Source: an uncultured Lysobacterales bacterium (GTDB lineage Bacteria > Pseudomonadota > Gammaproteobacteria > Xanthomonadales > SZUA-36). Taken from it: DNA of 9,126 nt. The stretch is taken from contig CALJWY010000119.1 of the NCBI GenBank assembly GCA_937974465.1, forward strand, positions 1 to 9,126. The letters are read 5' to 3'. The position numbers were made by a program, and so were the translations under genes. Shown in pieces: positions 7,125-9,126 of the stretch; within the stretch, counting starts at the first letter, position 1; every line of letters begins with the position of its first letter. Under the pieces are notes generated by a model. The model was not told where the DNA came from. It saw only the letters and a program-made list of their open reading frames with translations, and made no database searches.

Positions 7125-8354
7125 TTACTCGTAGCGCAGGGCGTCGATCGGATCCAGTTGTGCTGCCTTGGCAGCCGGCACGATCCCGAAGATAATGCCC
7201 ACCGCGGCACAAAAACCGAAACTCAGCATCACCGCCCATAGGGGTACATGGGCTGCCGGAAAGCCGGGCAACATGGCCGCGACCAGCGCGCCCAGGCCAT
7301 AGCCGATGGCGACACCTACCAGGCCGCCAATCATGGTTAAGGTCAGTGCTTCGATCAGAAACTGCAACAGAATATCCTGCCGGGTCGCGCCCAGTGCCTT
7401 GAGGATACCAATTTCGCGGGTTCGTTCAGTCACCGAGACCAGCATGATATTCATGATGCCGATACCCCCAACCAGCAACGATATACTGACAATGCCGGCA
7501 GAAACTGCGGTCACCATATTGATGACGGTATTAAATGACTCCATAAGCTGTTCGGCGGTCTGAATCCTGAAGTCATCCGGCTCACCCGACTTCAAACCAT
7601 GTTCCTTGCGCAAGGTCCGGCGAATCCGGTCTTTAACCTCTTCCTGCCGGTTCATGTCATCCACCAGGACCTGGATTTGGATATCCAGCTCCCTGGATGC
7701 ACCCATGATGCGCTTGGCTGTTCCATAGGGCAGCAGCACAAAATTATCTTGTGAGAAGCCCAGTAACTCGCCCCGCTTCTCAATCACGCCAACGATCTTG
7801 CACCACTCATTACCCACACGAAAAAACTCACCAACGGCCTTTTTGGGCATTTTCAAGTCTTCGATTACATCCACGCCAACCGCACAGACCAGGCGCCGCC
7901 GCAGATCGTCATCGGCCGTGAAAAAGCGTCCCTCCTGAGGGTAAACACCATTGACATCCAGGTAGCTGGGGCCAATGCCAATCACGCGTGAGAACGACAC
8001 CTGTGAGCGATAACTGATTGCGCCCTGGGCGCCCGTCTGGGTAAACAACACCGGTGTAATATGCGAAATACCATCAATGCGCTGCGAAATAATCTGCAGG
8101 TCTTTATCCCGCAATTTGGCGAGCCTGCCCTGCAATTGCTTTTTGAATGGTGTGTAGGAACGAATGGTCAGGGAGTTGCCACCCAGCCCCGCAAACTGTG
8201 CGTTGATGGTATAGGACAGACCTTGCACGATGGACACGACAGCGATCACCGAGGTTACGCCGATAATGATGCCCAGAGAGGTCAGCAATGAGCGAAAACC
8301 ATGCGCCCGGATGGACTCCAGTGCTGAGCGGATACTCTCAAACAGGGCGAACAT
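7125..8354 (-). CDS. MacB-like ABC transporter permease
   Basis: This 409-residue inner-membrane protein has the MacB/FtsX layout: a first membrane helix (about 22-44), a large periplasmic domain (about 46-278, MacB_PCD type), then three helices (about 279-306, 329-361 and 372-394). The cytoplasmic ERTREIGILKALGA block at 310-323 is the coupling region that contacts the ATPase. The C-terminus (PAAKAAQLDPIDALRYE) is a family hallmark. Members do not pump substrate across the inner membrane; they use ATP hydrolysis to drive periplasmic export or extraction, with an adaptor and an outer-membrane channel. The substrate here is unknown and could be a peptide, antibiotic or lipid-like compound. Its ATG overlaps the stop of the ATPase by one base (TGATG), which points to translational coupling and equal production. 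The ATPase is a separate protein, unlike E. coli MacB where it is fused. Confidence 0.93.
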   Translation of the reverse strand: MFALFESIRSALESIRAHGFRSLLTSLGIIIGVTSVIAVVSIVQGLSYTINAQFAGLGGNSLTIRSYTPFKKQLQGRLAKLRDKDLQIISQRIDGISHITPVLFTQTGAQGAISYRSQVSFSRVIGIGPSYLDVNGVYPQEGRFFTADDDLRRRLVCAVGVDVIEDLKMPKKAVGEFFRVGNEWCKIVGVIEKRGELLGFSQDNFVLLPYGTAKRIMGASRELDIQIQVLVDDMNRQEEVKDRIRRTLRKEHGLKSGEPDDFRIQTAEQLMESFNTVINMVTAVSAGIVSISLLVGGIGIMNIMLVSVTERTREIGILKALGATRQDILLQFLIEALTLTMIGGLVGVAIGYGLGALVAAMLPGFPAAHVPLWAVMLSFGFCAAVGIIFGIVPAAKAAQLDPIDALRYE

Positions 8355-9070
8355 CAGCTTGTAACCTTATCCTGGCGGATGTCGGACTCAACCTTGCCAT
8401 CTTCCAGCCGGATGACCCGCTCACAATGTGCAGCGATATCCGGTTCGTGCGTCACCATGATGATGGTCTGACCCTGCTGATGCAGTTGGTCGATCAAGGC
8501 CATGATCTCCTGGCTGGTCTTACTGTCGAGGTTACCGGTTGGCTCATCGGCCAGCAGTATGGCCGGGTTTCCAACCAGCGCACGGGCGATAGCCACTCGT
8601 TGGCGCTGACCACCCGACATCTGGTTAGGCCGTGAATCCATTCTGTCCCCGAGCCCGACATGGTTGAGCGCTTCACTGGCCATCCGTTTACGCTCCGTAC
8701 GCGGTATTTGCCGGTAAACCAATGGTTGCATCACGTTTTTAAGGGCTGAAGCCCGGGATAAAAGATTGAAACTCTGGAATACAAATCCGATTTCACGGTT
8801 ACGTGCTTTTGCCAGCTCTGCTTCGCTCATATCCCCAACGTTGGTTGCATTGAGAAAATAATCCCCCTTACTGGCCCGGTCCAGGCAACCAATGATATTC
8901 ATCATGGTCGATTTTCCGGAGCCGGAAGCGCCAACGATTGCAACATACTCGTTGCGATAAATCTCTAGATCAACACCATCCAGTGCATTCAGCACCTGGT
9001 CACCCATTTCATATATTCGGTACACATCCCGGAACTGGATAACCGGGCTGTCTTTTTCGCCCGCTTGCAT
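8354..9070 (-). CDS. ABC transporter ATPase (MacB/LolD type)
   Basis: This 238-residue ATPase has every motif of an active subunit: Walker A GASGSGKST (47-55), Q-loop glutamine 99 in FVFQSFNLL, signature MSGGQRQR (151-158), Walker B ILLADEP with catalytic Glu176, D-loop NLD (180-182) and H-loop His208 in THE. The subfamily wording (GCLDRASKGDY, DEPTGNLDSKTS, IIMVTHEPDIA) places it with the LolD/MacB ATPases that power FtsX-type permeases. It should form a dimer on the cytoplasmic face of the permease encoded next. Its start ATG overlaps the stop of the upstream gene by one base (TGATG), and its own stop overlaps the permease start in the same way. That ordering is typical of adaptor-ATPase-permease export operons. 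The transported substrate cannot be read from the ATPase. Confidence 0.95.
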   Translation of the reverse strand: MQAGEKDSPVIQFRDVYRIYEMGDQVLNALDGVDLEIYRNEYVAIVGASGSGKSTMMNIIGCLDRASKGDYFLNATNVGDMSEAELAKARNREIGFVFQSFNLLSRASALKNVMQPLVYRQIPRTERKRMASEALNHVGLGDRMDSRPNQMSGGQRQRVAIARALVGNPAILLADEPTGNLDSKTSQEIMALIDQLHQQGQTIIMVTHEPDIAAHCERVIRLEDGKVESDIRQDKVTS

Positions 9071-9126
9071 CAGTCGCTGATTTCCACGGTCACGCCGTTA
9101 TCTTCATCGTCTTCGCCGTCATCCTC
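9070..9126 (-). CDS. C-terminal end of an upstream gene, probably the periplasmic adaptor (MacA/HlyD type), cut by window edge
   Basis: The last 18 codons and a TGA are present, reading EDDGEDDEDNGVTVEISD. This reading frame stops exactly at the ATPase ATG with a one-base overlap, which strongly suggests a real co-translated gene. In operons of this type the gene before the ATPase usually encodes the membrane fusion protein that bridges to a TolC-like channel, so that is the likely identity. It is inferred only from position, because no diagnostic domain is in view. The highly acidic tail is notable and would lie in the periplasm if the identity is right. Confidence 0.6.
   Translation of the reverse strand, partial: EDDGEDDEDNGVTVEISD

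Overview
The window looks like a chromosomal segment of a free-living Gram-negative bacterium, most likely a gammaproteobacterium. This rests on moderate GC content, a beta-barrel outer membrane protein with a terminal aromatic residue, a three-part MacAB-type export system, and a membrane-anchored TolB-like/TPR protein of a kind common in marine and soil gammaproteobacteria. No ribosomal, tRNA, CRISPR, transposase or phage signal was seen, so the species cannot be fixed from this sequence.

Layout. (1) Positions 1-2237, minus strand: a TolB-like/TPR inner-membrane protein followed after 31 nt by a membrane zinc metallopeptidase of the YugP type, which runs off the left edge. (2) Positions 2238-2422: a divergent intergenic region with a 13-nt palindrome and the ribosome binding sites of both flanking genes. 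(3) Positions 2423-5671, plus strand: a large secreted BNR/Asp-box (sortilin/Vps10-like) beta-propeller protein. (4) Positions 5672-5833: a spacer with a 12-nt tandem repeat, a small hairpin made from it, and a terminator-like GC hairpin just before the next gene. (5) Positions 5834-7063, plus strand: an Omp85/BamA-type barrel without POTRA domains. (6) Positions 7064-7124: a short convergent junction. (7) Positions 7125-9126, minus strand: an ABC export operon read from right to left, with the end of an upstream gene (probably the periplasmic adaptor), then the ATPase, then the MacB-like permease. Both junctions are one-base TGATG overlaps.

How the genes may work together. The ATPase and permease form one inner-membrane complex of the MacB/LolCDE superfamily, and the adaptor would link it to an outer-membrane channel that is not in this window. 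The propeller protein and the barrel are both envelope proteins and may be co-expressed, but no shared function is proven. The TPR protein and peptidase may form a two-gene unit in the inner membrane. The genes belong to known families. I did not find a clear, undescribed multi-gene system. The most unusual non-coding structure is the repeat and hairpin spacer at 5672-5833.
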